This document shows, piece by piece, positions 47,460 to 59,668 of a stretch of 64,000 bases of DNA (the first letter of the stretch is position 1; each line of letters opens with the position of its first letter). The DNA is taken from the NCBI GenBank assembly GCA_002633005.1, contig NMRA01000523.1:60748-124747 (forward strand), in the 5' to 3' direction. This DNA is from Phoronis australis (taxonomy: Eukaryota > Phoronida > Phoronidae). The notes below the pieces were generated by a model. It was not told the origin of the DNA, searched no databases, and worked only from the letters and a program-made list of their open reading frames with translations. The position numbers and the translations under genes are program-made.

Positions 47460-50400
47460 TCAGTACTTTTTGATTTCGTCGTATGCTGGTGGTGGTGTAA
47501 CCTTCACAGTGTCGGGTGAGCTATACGTGTACTCGTTACTGTAATTGGACTCTGAAAAAACAAAAGTTTTGTTAATACAGTAACTGTGCAACACACATTC
47601 TTTCAATTACTTTCAGTTCCTGGACGTCACGTCTACCTTCAATCCCCTACTAAAATCCGCCTGTCCGGGACCAGCACTGAGTCCCCAAAGCCGCAGTACA
47701 AATTCATACGCATGCCCCGAATCTCCACACGCCCGGCCTAAAAAATAGTTTATACTCGGTGACCAAACTTCACTGAAACCCGGAGCATGGTTCACTGAAT
47801 TGAGAAATCTGCTCCGGATGATGGAATTTGTACCACGGTTCATCGCCATGCCGCGGCAGTGATCAGAATCACCTACATTTACAATGCCATGTAATTGTCT
47901 TACACAAGCTTGCAGATAGGCCTAAATAGTGTGTGAACGAGGCTTGGTTGTATTCACATCCTTTAAACTGTACCTGAGAATCCATAGGCCGGTGGTTGAT
48001 CTCTAGCTTCTCCAGGTGTCAATTGAGACTGTTTACTTGCTGGAAGACAACGTTTACAAGAATTCATTAATATTAGAAATTGTTTATTTAAGTTACTCAC
48101 GGTTTAAAAGCGGAGACTGAGAAAGCACTATAACATCTCCATTAAGTATTCCATATTAGGTGATTTACACAAGAAAACAAATAACAAAGTTTAACGCTTT
48201 AGGAAAGGATGTCGTTGAGCCCTGACGTTTCGTTTCTTACATGTACATGTAAATCAAAACATCGTCAGTGCATGAGAAACCATGCACCTAAAGTCTGAAC
48301 GCTGCAGAATAATCAAACAGCAGAATGAAAGACACAAAACGAAAAAGGGACGTTGTTGCTAAGGCCTAACCGTTGAAGGTCCATGTACATTCCTTTACCG
48401 GAAATGCCCTTGTGACGTATTCAGCAAGCTTACCTTCAGGCTTCACTTTAAACCTACAGCCCCCTGCCCATGGCGGCCAAGTACCCCGACACCGCCTTTG
48501 TGCTGGACATGACGAGGCTGGAATGAGAGGTTATGTTCAAATGCGTATACAGCGGTTAGTGGGCTCGAGTACACGACATTTTCGTTTGTTATGGCAATTT
48601 ACATCAGAGCCTGCGCGGGACCTTACAAAACCTTGGTATTCTTGAAACTACTGTAACGTACTCGAAAAATTCTATTCTCCTACTGTTCTCAACTGATATG
48701 ATACGAGGTTTCTGAGCTTGAATAAATGACAGGTCGTTATACTGTGGCTCAGCAGGTCTCGTCTCAAGGCTTGAGACTTGCATGTTCGACTCACGTGACA
48801 ACCAATTTTGTAGATTATAGCCGCAAATCAATTTAACGAGCTGGAAGTTCTTTTCAAACCCCTAAACCACCTTTAATTTAACTAAAAATTTGAAACCAAT
48901 TTCAGTCAAAAGTAAGTGTTTCGAATATGTCAAATTTCGCTCAGGAATTAAGTGAACGCTATCTGCGCAAGTGCGAACTTCACTAGTCACGCGGCCAATC
49001 GTTCTGGAGCTGAAAGACACATGACTGGCCTGTAAAGGAAGTTACCGCAGATGCGCCGATAGCCTTCTCCTCCGAAGGCGAAATTTCATGCTAAGAAAAT
49101 TACCGGCGAGTTTTTCCGAATACTTTGAACGCGTGCGGACACCGCTCATGACTTCAAGTTTAGCTGTTTAGGTAAAATGATTACACTTTGGACCATCCGT
49201 CTCGTAAAACGGTGAGTGTCGAATGTTTTGATTTTATTTTGCTACAGATAGAAAAACCGAGTCGTGAAATAAGGCAACTTCATTCTTTCTTGTTAGCTGT
49301 GATAATTCTGTGCGGGTCGTGATTTTTTCGTAATAATCCGCTTCATTCTTATTTTAGCCAGTTTTGATTTGTATAGATGGGTTTGCATTTCATAGAGGCA
49401 AGAATCTCGGGAAACAAAAGAATAGGCAAGACTTCACGAGATATCGCCGTGCATTACAAACGAAGCGCATAATCACACTTGCTGGCTTAACAAGATTCTT
49501 TGTCTACGAAACTCTCACCCACTTTTCAGTACAATAGATGGATGTGCATTTTATCTCTCTGATAGCAATCAGGTATTTCTACTAGGTGAACAAATTCAAA
49601 TCTCACTTCGGGTCTTTTTAGGCATAACACAACATATTGCGATCAAAACCATGATCCCGATCAACACCAGTCCGGCAAGAACGAACCCAACAATGGCGCC
49701 TGCTGTTCGACCAGAGCTACAACAAGAAATAACTTTTTAAACAGAATTTTTAATTCCACAAGTAATTGTGTTGATTCTTCCTTCAGGGAGACGGGATACA
49801 ATACGATACGTTCACAGTCGAAACAAAAAAACCCTGTGCACGCTCTCTTGAAAGAAAGCCGTTCACGGATAGGCCTACAACCCAGGAAATCCGATAACAC
49901 TTATATGCATGCAATTTATCAATGAACTTGTGCATAGCTGCACGCTCTTATTTTTACGTTATGCTATTAGATCATATTCTGTGCACGATAGAACTGGTAT
50001 GAGCTCAACAAAGCAAAAAGTTTTTTATATACAGGAAGAGCTAGTCTGTTGATATAGCAACCTAAGAACTGCCATCCAAACAGTATTTAGAGAGCCGCAC
50101 GGCTTGGTGCTGCTAGCTTGGTGCCGGCTCCCATAAACAAAAGAACGTTGGTCAACGAAATAATGCTGTAAATTATTTGATTTTTGGAGAAATGGCGTAC
50201 ATCATCCGTATCATAGACGAAAGATCTATCTCAGCCAGCAGTTCCCTCACTGTTGCTCCCCGGCGCAAACGGGTGAGGTAGTATGAAAGGTCTCTTCTTG
50301 AAAACGATCAAATAAATGCCAGTTTGGACATCACTCGTTACAGTTTCACGCCTTGACGGGTGCAATGCAGATATTCTTAAGGCTGCCGGCTGAGTGCGTG

Positions 50401-53400
50401 TCTCTTCGTCTGCGTCATGTTTAAAACTTACTCATCCCAGAATGTACAACAGTACTGTTCTTTCGATGGTCCGCAGCACTTGTCTTGCTCGTCTGTGTTG
50501 TTCCACATTGGACAAATGAACTTTCCGTATACAGTGCCATTTGAATCTTTCGTCACATAGTTCTCGCATATTCCGTACTCTGAAGATAGACACGTGTAAA
50601 TTTAGTTCTGCTTGCGTTTATGTACATGTGTATGCAGGCATCGCGTGGGGCCTGGATTTTATGCCGCGAGCGCCCCTAGCTGGGAAATTGCATCTTTTAC
50701 CAAACGAAAACGCCAATGAAATTTAGAGTTTGACAGCATAGGTTTGGAAGTTTTTCAAAAATCTGTTGAGAAGTTATGTCTAATCAAATGAATCACACGT
50801 GAAATTAAGTGGGTACATGTGTAGTTTTGTTGTTCAACCCGCATTAGGGGGTCATTGAATCGAATATCTGCATGCACGTACATTGTATTTACTTTAATGG
50901 AAAAGCAACGTTGGGAGTAACATTTAACATACATTCATTGGAATACATCATTGTATTTAGTCCTCCCTATGTACTGCTGGGGTTTTAGATAGGTAAATAT
51001 TTTCTCTACGAGGGTTGTTAATCATTCACTGAATGTATTGAAAATTAATAATCCTCAGGGTTTATTTGAAATGAACAGTGTCAATCTCTCACACCTTTTT
51101 TAAATCTTTGAAGATGAAATTCTGGACGACTTCGATTTTGGAAAACCTTGTTTTCCACGCATGTTGCCAAAACGTCCACAGACGTGAATGTTTTGTTCAG
51201 ACTTTAGCAATTGGGGATCGTTGCAAATGTAGAGGACATTTCACTATTCAAAATTTAGAGCCTAGGCAGAATTTGCGTCCAAGATTTGTTCTAAAACTTG
51301 TAGAGCACTAAATGAAAATTTGCAATACAAGTTAAAACCCACTCTGCCATTTCTGACTGGGCTTATTTTCCAAAATTAAAAATTGAATGTAAAAAATCGT
51401 CAACGATGTGACATTTTGCGGTCTTTTGAACTTAGTTTGGTGTCACTTTCGGAGTAAAGGACCTTCGTACCATTAGCCCTTCGGAGTAAAGAACAAGGAC
51501 AATAGAATTCGTTCTTATTATTTCCGGGTAATGGCCCATGGGAGTAATGGCCCTTCATAGTACAAGTCTATACTGCGACATTCAGAAAACGGTAATGGCA
51601 ATATTAGTTTATTAGTGGTTCTAACTTCCAGAAGGGAAAACAAAACAGATGCTTGCGCTGAAATAAATTGTTAACTAGAACAAATTCGTTGGGTAGATGA
51701 GGTCAGATTTTTTATGTCAATATTCGTTAGCTCGATCAGTTGACAAATGAGTTACTGTAGATTTTAAAAGACTGTGTTCACTGATCTGGACATGTGTACG
51801 TACCTCTGTTAGGATTGTTCAGGTATCGACTTCTTGTCATGTATTGTTGACTGCCATATAATGTTCCAGACAACAATATTTTTCTCCACTGTTTCGCGGG
51901 GGCGCTCTGATGACTTTGGTAATAACGGGCATCTACAATGAAAAATTGAGCCTGGTATCAACCCCCGTTCCCCCAAGGAGACGAACTGTTTATTTACAAG
52001 CCAATAATTTATTACAGCAATAAAACCTGCCTAGCTTGCTCTTTACTCAAACGAGATCTGGCGTGCGTTCAACTTCAGTAACGCTAAGACCTACGCTAGG
52101 ACCTAAGCTAGGACCTGCGCTAGGACCTAGCTAAAATCTAGTCAACGTCACGTATTCTCATTTAAAATACACAGCAATACCTCACGTAATCTCGCGAAGT
52201 TTTGTTTTTAGCGAGGTCCTAGCGTTACTGAACGGGAAGCTGGATAGTTCATAGGCTTTCAAAGAATGACAACTCGTTGTAGATTGAGACCATGATCACT
52301 GCTGCGAAGCCTGGTCCGAAGTAAAGAAATTATTTTTGCTAGCCCAGGGGTCTGTTTCATGAAAAGCGACTAAAGACTTAAGAGAGAAATGTGGTCTTAC
52401 GGATCTAGCTTCACAATTAGCAAGTCACAAAAGGTTTAGTCACACAATTACCAGCACATCACTTCCTGGAAATAGTTTGTACAAATTTTCTCAGTAAGTA
52501 GCAGTTACGGGCATAGTCTCAGATACTTCGTTCTTTTGCTGAAATGAGTTTTAATTACATTTTCAAAAATATTTATGAGGAGGGTTAGACTAAATTTCTG
52601 TTTTAATTACATGTGTATCAAGTCACCTTCATGGAAAAGACCCCTGAAATCACTTCTAACTAAGAAAAAAACTGAGACCAATTTCACTACTGTATAATCA
52701 TGATTAAGTCATGTGATTGTCAATTTCTTGACGCCTGCAGAGCTAACTTATAGCAGCTTAAGTTCAGCAATTAGTCCAGAATACGTCAAGATTTTCAGTA
52801 TAGCCGCTCAAGAATTCGAGTTGTACATAATCTGATGGAATACGCTAGCTTTTAACGTGACGTTATGGCTAGTTTTTACGGCCGAAAATACATGTTTGGG
52901 AGGGTTGTTGGGTATTACAGGGCCCCGTTCCAAAAAACTGACTCAAGTTCATTTTTGACTTAAGTCTAAGATGTGTCTTAACTTCCATACTTTGAAACTT
53001 CCCCATGCGGTAAGATAGTTGAAATTTAGACAAAAAACTTTTATCAAAAACTTAATTTAAACTTAAGATCTCTTTCTTAAAACGCTCTCGAGACAAATTT
53101 AAGTTTTATTTTAAAATTTACTAAAATTTAAGATTTGTCTTAACTAAGTCAGTTTTGTTGGAACAGGCCCCTAGTCGTTTGAAGTTATTACAGTATCTAT
53201 GACCAGAGCTACGCGACAACAAGGTCCATTTTTATGTATTTACAACTTGTCGGTTTTCGCCGGTGTCTGCCAGCCATTCATCGAAATCAAGGCCGGCGGC
53301 TTTACCAGTTCGATCAAAGCTCTCTACAATTTATCGAGTGGGATTTAGTTTCGCCAGCAGCTAAAACCAGTGTATGACTACCACCACTCGGACGGTTCCA

Positions 53401-54457
53401 GACTAGATTCTGCACTGAGGCTGATCTCAGATCACTTTTCTCAACGAGCGATAATGTCTATGGCTCTAACCTACGGTGCCATCAGAATGACTAAATTTCA
53501 TTTGATATCAATGTTCAAGACGATATCTCAAAAACTGAGACGGTTTCCGTAAATTAATTTTTTGTTTTTGTTTTTGTTAAAGTCGTGCTGATAACCAAAT
53601 TGGGACGCTTTTCTAAGATCTCGTACAATAAGAGTAGGCCTATAACTGACGAGCTAATACGGTAAAATCTCACCAACTTCGGATAAAAAATATTGCTTGA
53701 TTGTTTTTTTTTTTTCATTTTCAATGGCTTCTAGCACTGTTGCCAGTGCCCACAATGTTTCAAAATATTGTCTGATAGTAGCGATAGTACAGAATTTGAA
53801 AAAGGTAAGGCAATAATTTGATGCCACTCGTCATGAAAAATGGGCATATGACCTACATAATTTCACTCATCAGCAGTCTGTGTCTAGGTTTCAACATGGG
53901 ACAGCAGAGCGACGACGGTACTGTCTGTAGTCCGCCATAGTGTGTCCTAAATTACGAAGAATTTACCGTAAATATGTAGCAGGCCTACAGCCGATTGTGA
54001 AAAGGACTCCACTGACTGACGCCGGCTGGATATTGGAGAGCAGTGGTTCAAGCTGGGTATCAACCTCATACAGTGTTAGAACTCAGTGAAATGCATAAAA
54101 TCAAAGCAAAATAGGTTTCAACAGTTAAGGTGGGGGTAACCATACAGACGTTGTCAACTCGGTGTACGTCTACGAGAGTGCGTACTCACTTAGACTGAAA
54201 CGTTTTTGATATGAGTCTCACAGATTAGACATATCATATAATCTATTTTATCTATAGGCCTATACCTGGAAAAGGGTCGCATTAAAGTTGGACAGGTCTC
54301 ATCTACCGCGGTTTCTGAACCTGCTTACGCTTTTGGCTATATATACATAAACATACACCGGCACAGACGCATTAATAGATGTCTGCAACTTACCTGTTTC
54401 ACGGATCAAGATTAAAAAGGGAAGCAATAACGTAAACACTGACAGTGCTTTCGCCAT
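47460..54457 (-). CDS. Shisa-A: Shisa-like single-pass membrane protein
   Basis: Exons in transcript order: 54394-54457, 50432-50579, 49607-49716, 48433-48516, 47974-48039, 47460-47551; 564 nt, 187 residues, all phases agreeing. Residues 1-21 are a signal peptide (MAKALSVFTLLL...). The lumenal head has six cysteines (26, 44, 56, 57, 65, 66) in the Shisa pattern: CENY, a G-x-F-x-C-P block, KCCG and QYCC. Sequons lie at N35 and N48. The transmembrane helix is about 78-101. The tail carries two WW-ligand motifs, PPAY (151-154) and PPPAY (177-181). Shisa proteins act as adaptors in the ER or plasma membrane; vertebrate members retain Wnt/FGF receptors or modify AMPA receptors, and their PY motifs recruit NEDD4-type ligases. 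The fourth exon is symmetrical (1-1) and may be optional; without it the protein is 159 residues. A second identical-type first exon lies at 56781-56844. Confidence 0.85.
47774..47872 (-). CDS. Possible optional tail exon of Shisa-A
   Basis: This segment has an acceptor (AAATGTAG) and a donor (A|GTGAAG), and the right phase (1-1) to sit between the last two Shisa-A exons. It encodes 32 open codons starting DSDHCRGMAMNRGTNS. It occupies the place of the 60043-60114 exon of Shisa-B, but resemblance is weak. It could be an unused open stretch. Confidence 0.25.
48222..48300 (-). ncRNA. Hammerhead-like motif (degenerate?) in a Shisa-A intron
   Basis: The minus strand holds CTGACGA (fits the CUGANGA core) at 48262-48268 and CGAAAC at 48227-48232. 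Between them a stem can form: GTTT/AAAC plus the palindrome TTACATGTACATGTAA at 48238-48253. A hairpin TGCATG/CATGCA precedes the core as a possible stem I. Stem III pairs poorly. Such motifs accompany Penelope-like elements and retrozymes; activity is doubtful. Confidence 0.3.
52072..52240 (+). repeat. MITE with internal decamer repeats
   Basis: The left end GTTCAACTTCAGTAACGCTA and right end TAGCGTTACTGAACGGGAAG are inverted repeats. Next to the left arm the decamer GCTAGGACCT (with variants) is repeated four times. It lies in Shisa-A intron 1. Confidence 0.7.
52347..52644 (+). repeat. Family M MITE, reference copy
   Basis: It starts GGGGTCTGTTTCATGAAAAG followed by CGACTTAAAGA-like sequence, with an AAATGTGGTCTTAC inner arm. 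It ends with the inverted counterpart, AAGTCACC then TTCATGGAAAAGACCCC. It is about 298 bp with no ORF. Confidence 0.75.
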
Positions 54458-55196
54458 TTTCCCGACTAAGCTGATTTCAGCTCTCTAATCTCAAAGCCAG
54501 GTCAAATAATGTGTTTCGCAATAGCTTACAGTTTACTTTAGGATATCGACTTGACAACAAAGGCGTTGAAGGGAGCTTATATACATGTAGGTCAGTGTTC
54601 GCCACCACTGAAACCCTAGATATAGTCGATGCTGAAACAACCCAACGCTTGTGTTTGCGGAATAGCCTACAGAATCGGTCGGGAGGGTTCGCTTCCTTTC
54701 AGTGCGGACGCGATGCATACCGGTGCTGTATTTTGCTACTTATGTCTAACCTTTCTCTGAGAGAACAGTCACGAATGAGATACGTTTTTAGGTAGGCTGT
54801 TAGGTCTACCTTTCGTGGCTCAATTTTTGTTGAACACCGCCAGTTTGTAGACTTGCAAAACAAACCCGACCTTGTCTCGTTTTCTACTTTTTTCGTTTTT
54901 TTATTTCTTCGAGGCGGATCTTTTTCCCCTCTACGCTAAATGCCCCGAGGCCCCTGGGTGCGAGCATGCAGCTGAGATTCGCGCAAAAGTGACAATTCAG
55001 CGGGGACAACAAATACATTAAGTATCCGGGCACGCAGCACAAAACTTAAATAAGCCGTATCGCCAACGACCATAGCACTGACAACCAAACTGACTCGGAA
55101 GGATCGGTGGCAACTGGTGGTGCTCGTGCTTGCACACTATCGCTCGTAGAAAGCGGCTTGAGCACGTTGGTCGGGTGTAATTTTTAAACTTGCCTG
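52797..55196. repeat. 2.4-kb tandem duplication, copy 1
   Basis: It runs from AGTATAGCCGCTCAAG to AATTTTTAAACTTGCCTG and contains the Shisa-A first exon, its 5' flank and part of intron 1. The second copy begins right after a single N at 55197. The copies differ by scattered substitutions and small indels, for example in a TTTTTG repeat. Confidence 0.95.
52920..53171 (+). repeat. Family N MITE (second copy at 55318-55568)
   Basis: The ends GGGCCCCGTTCCAAAAAACT and AGTTTTGTTGGAACAGGCCCC are inverted repeats, with GACTTAAG-type inner arms. It is duplicated along with the 2.4-kb unit. Confidence 0.75.
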
Positions 55197-55197
55197 N

Positions 55198-57571
55198 AGT
55201 ATAGCCGCTCAAGAATTCGAGTTGTACATAATCTGATGGAATACGCTAGCTTTTAACGTGACGTTATGGCTAGTACGGCCGAAAATACATGTTTGGGAGG
55301 GTTGTTGGGTATTACAGGGCCCCGTTCCAAAAAACTGACTCAAGTTCATTTTTGACTTAAGTCTAAGATGTGTCTTAACTTCCATACTTTGAAACTTCCC
55401 CATGCGGTAAGATAGTTGAAATTAAGACAAAAAACTTTTATCGAAAACTTAATTTAAACTTAAGATCTCTTTCTTAAAACGGTCTCGAGACAAATTTAAG
55501 TTTTATTTTAAAATTTACTAAAATTTAAGATTTGTCTTAACTAAGTCAGTTTTGTTGGAACAGGCCCCTAGTCGTTTGAAGTTATTACAGTATCTATGAC
55601 CAGAGCTACGCTACAACAAGGTCCATTTTTATGTATTTACAACTTGTCGGTTTTCGCCGGTGTTTGCCAGCCATTCATCGAAATCAAGGCCGGCGGCTTT
55701 ACCAGTTCGATCAAAGCTCTCTACAATTTATCGAGTGGGATTTAGTTTCGCCAGCAGCTAAAGCCAGTGTATGACTACCACCACTCGGACGGTTCCAGAC
55801 TAGATTCTGCATTGAGGCTGATCTCAGATCACTTTTCTCAACGATAATGTCTATGGCTCTAACCTACGGTGCCATTAGAATGACTAAATTTCATTTGATA
55901 TAAATGTTCAAGACGATATCTCAAAAACTGAGACGGTTTCCGTAAATTAATTTTTTGTTTTTGTTTTTGTTTTTGTTAAAGTCGTGCTGATAACCAAATT
56001 GGGACGTTTTTCTAAGATCTCGTACAATAAGAGTAGGCCTATAACTGACGAGCTAATACGGTAAAATCTCACCAATTTCGGATAAAAAAAATATTGCTTG
56101 ATTGTTTTCTTCATTTTCAATGGCTACTAGCATTGTTGCCAGTGCCCACAATGTTTCAAAATATTGTCTGATAGTAGCGATAGTACAGAATTTGAAAAAG
56201 GTAAAGCAATAATTTGATACCACTCGTCATGAAAAATGGGCATATGACCTACATACATGTAATTTCACTCATCAGCACTCTGTCTCGGTTTCAATATGGG
56301 ACAGCAGAGCGACGACGGTACAGTCTGTAGTCCGCCATAGTGTGTCCTAAATTACGAAGAATTTACCGTAAATATGTAGCAGGCCTACAGCCGATTGTGA
56401 AAAGGACTCCACTGACTGACGACGGCTGGATATTGGAGAACAGTGGTCCAAGCTGGGTATCAACCTCATATGTTAGAACTCAGTGAAATGCATAAAATCA
56501 AAGCAAAATAGGTTTTGTCAACAGTTAAGGTGGGGGTAGCCATACAGACGTTGTCAACTCGGTGTACGTCTACGAGAGTGCGTACTCACTTAGACTGAAA
56601 CGTTTTTGATATGAGTCTCACAGATTATATCATATAATCTATAGGCCTGTACCTGGAAAAGGGTCGCATTAAAGTTGGACAGGTCTCATCTACCGTGGTT
56701 TCTGAACCTGTTTACGCTTTTGGCTATATATACATAAACATACACCGGCAAAGACGCACTTATAGATGTCTGCAACTTACCTGTTTCACGGATCAAGATT
56801 AAAAAGGGAAGCAATAACGTAAACACTGACAGTGCTTTCGCCATTTTCCCAACTAAGCTGATTTCAGTTCTTTAATCTCAAAGCCAGATCAAATAATGTG
56901 TTTCGCAATAGCTTACAGTTTACTTTAGGATATCGACTTGACAACAAAGGCGTTGAAAGGAGCTTATATAGGTCAGTGTTCGCCACCAATGAAACCCTAG
57001 ATATAGTCGATGCTGAAACAACCCAACGCTTGTGTTTGCGGAGTAGCCTACGGAATCGGTCGGGAGGGTTCGCTTCCTTTCAATGCGGACGCAATGCATA
57101 CCGGTGCTGTATTTTGCTACTTATGTCTAACCTTTCTCTGAGAGAACAGTCACGAATGAGATACGTTTTTAGGTAGGATGTTAGGTCTACCTTTCGAGGC
57201 TCAATTTTTGTTGAACACCGACAGTTTGCAGACTTGCAAAACAAACCCGACCTTGTCTCGTTTTCTACTTTTTTTCGTTTTTTTATTTCTTCGAGGCGGA
57301 CCTTTTTCCCCTCTACGCTAAATGCCCCGAGCCCCCTGGGTGCGAGCATGCAGATTCGCGCAAAAGTGGACAATTCAGCGGGGACAACAAATACATTAAG
57401 TATCCGGGCACGCAGCACAAAACTTAAATAAGCCGTATCGCCAACGACCATACTGACAACCAAACTGACTCGGAAGGATCGGTGGCAACCGGTGATGCTC
57501 GTGCTTGCACACTATCGCTCGTAGAAAGCGGCTTGAGCACGTTGGTCGGGTGTAATTTTTAAACTTGCCTG
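55198..57571. repeat. 2.4-kb tandem duplication, copy 2
   Basis: The partner of 52797-55196, ending AAACTTGCCTG before unique sequence. It includes the duplicate first exon at 56781-56844. Either a recent tandem duplication or two haplotypes joined in the assembly. Confidence 0.95.
56781..56844 (-). CDS. Duplicate Shisa-A first exon (signal peptide)
   Basis: It encodes the same 21-residue signal peptide as 54394-54457, with the same donor (ACAG|GTAAGT) and phase. Used as an alternative first exon it would give an identical protein from a promoter 2.4 kb further upstream. Because the copies meet at a single N, it may not exist on one chromosome. Confidence 0.6.
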
Positions 57572-59668
57572 TTTTTGACTTAGTACGTTAATTATGGTAA
57601 ATTTTCAGCCTACAGAATTTCTGACTAGCTCATCGAGTAAAGTGTAGTTAAATCAAGGGTCCAAAAGTAGTTCGAGCGCCGTCACAATTATCCCGTGTTT
57701 TACTGAACCGCGCAGTGGTACTTATTATCACTTCTCACAAAAGTATGTGATTTACGCAACGGCTAGAAGATAGTTCACGCATGCATGCTTTTGGTAAAAT
57801 CATGGTTAACATTAAAATTAATAAACAGGAGGCAATTGAAAGAGGTTGGATTATTTTTCCAGCATCAGGTTTTGCTTCGCCTCAGCAATGCAGCTGAAAT
57901 TGTTCAGCGATTTTAGAATAATGCACCTTCTCCCATTACATCTGCCACTTTGGTGTACTCATGTGTGTGCCTAAGAAATGGCACGAACAGTCGGCATACA
58001 GTAGTTATGGCCGACAACAGGTAAAAATGTTTGTGTTGCTTGGTTCTGCCTCCACCACCGCATGCACTTAAGGTAATACAGTCTGCGTATACATTCAAAT
58101 ATTTACAAGGCTGTAACAGTTATCTCAGTAAAAATATACATTCTTGACATTTAGCAGCTATTACCTTCGGACATCCTGTGTCACAAAAATTGAAAAATCT
58201 GTGTATTAGGTATGCAATTATCTACAAAAGGATATACTTTCAATATATGAAAATACTGTAAATTTTGATTTTGGACTTTACACAACTCTTTCACAATTGG
58301 GGGTCGCCAAGCTATGTCTTTTTTGAGAGAGAGAAACTATTATATTTTTAGATCATATAAAGCATAGTTTGTTATATGACCGGGTGGCCAGCAAAGGCAC
58401 GGGCCGCTAATAGCTGACCAAGACCCTAACATTTAGCAAAAACGAAGATAAATTAATAGCAAAATACCGTCATCAATCACACCACCGGCCAAAGTTTTTG
58501 ATAATAGATGTTCAAGATAAAATCTCAAAAATGCTGTTTTACGGTTTTCTAAATTAATCCTTCCTTTTTCATTTATGCAAATGTTGTTTCTTCTGTAAAA
58601 AAATACAAAAAATTCTATTGCTGATAGCCCCTATGGCAAAATAGATTCATTTTTAACAACATTCATAAAAGCCACATGTATCTGAAAGTTTCATTTGAAT
58701 CTGATCAGCCATTTCTGAAAGATGAGGGCGAAGTTAGCCAAATATGAGCATGTTTCTAAAACCCTAGTTTATGTAATGTTGATTTTTGATGACCACAGCA
58801 TGAGCGGCAGCCGAGTCAATGTCTACGGTTTGTCGCCAACTCACGTTTCGATGTATTGAACCGATATAGCTCCGTATACAGTCTCACAAACATTCAAAAG
58901 AGAGAAAATATTTATTACGGTGACAGGTTCTTTGACAGTTACAAGTTAGACTTTCAAAATACAACGACCCAACCCTCTCACAGGGCTTACAAGTCACTTA
59001 ACAGTGAAACAAGAGAAACCCCCTGCCTAATAGACGATTATACTAACTAATTTACGTACACATTATACATAATATTTTATCTCCTGGTGCATATTCATGT
59101 AGTATTATTTAATCTAATTGGTACTATGACGCATCTTTGAATAATCATGGAATCCAATAAGTATAACCACAAAATTACAAAACCGTTCATTGAAAACTAG
59201 AACATTGGAACTCACTTCTTGGATGCCAAGCAAACTGTGAGTATTTTGATCTGTGAACTTTAAAAAATTCTTCATCTTAATTCGATCATTGCGGCAACCC
59301 GCGGAGGATAACGGGATCCAGTATGTAACAGAAGATACATGTACCCGCGACTGAAACTGAGCTACTGACATCACTTGCCTTGCTGGTGACGAATATCTCA
59401 CGACTGTTTGCTGGATATTGCCAAATTCGCAAGCAACTAGGAAGACTTTTTCACCTCGCCAAAAAATAATAGACATGTCGTTGAGTTCTGACTAGTATAG
59501 CCTCCGTTACAATATACCTACTGGACGTGAATGTTCTCTTTTTGTGAGTCAACAGCACACGTTTTAAACATGTTTTAAAAGAGATAGGCAGTCCGAAACA
59601 CTTTGGCATTAAGATGTGTAGCTGACGGGATTGCCATCCGCCTTGTCTGGCCGTGAATACTCGTCAAC
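57572..59668. other. Intergenic stretch between Shisa-A and Shisa-B
   Basis: It includes the probable Shisa-A upstream region (57.6-58.8 kb, shared with 44.4-46.2 kb) and the Shisa-B 3' flank. A 120-codon minus frame at 59114-59476 shows no recognisable protein. Confidence 0.5.

Noticed and set aside
54511-54795. 94-codon plus-strand ORF, repeated at 56898-57176
   Set aside because: It lies antisense just upstream of the Shisa-A first exon and is conserved only because the 2.4-kb unit is duplicated; the related sequence at 44.4-44.6 kb does not keep the frame.
58856-59050. 64-codon plus-strand ORF
   Set aside because: Composition is passable, but no splice sites, homologs or conserved copy support it.
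59114-59476. 120-codon minus-strand ORF
   Set aside because: Downstream of the Shisa-B stop, no recognisable family, no splice or start context that stands out.
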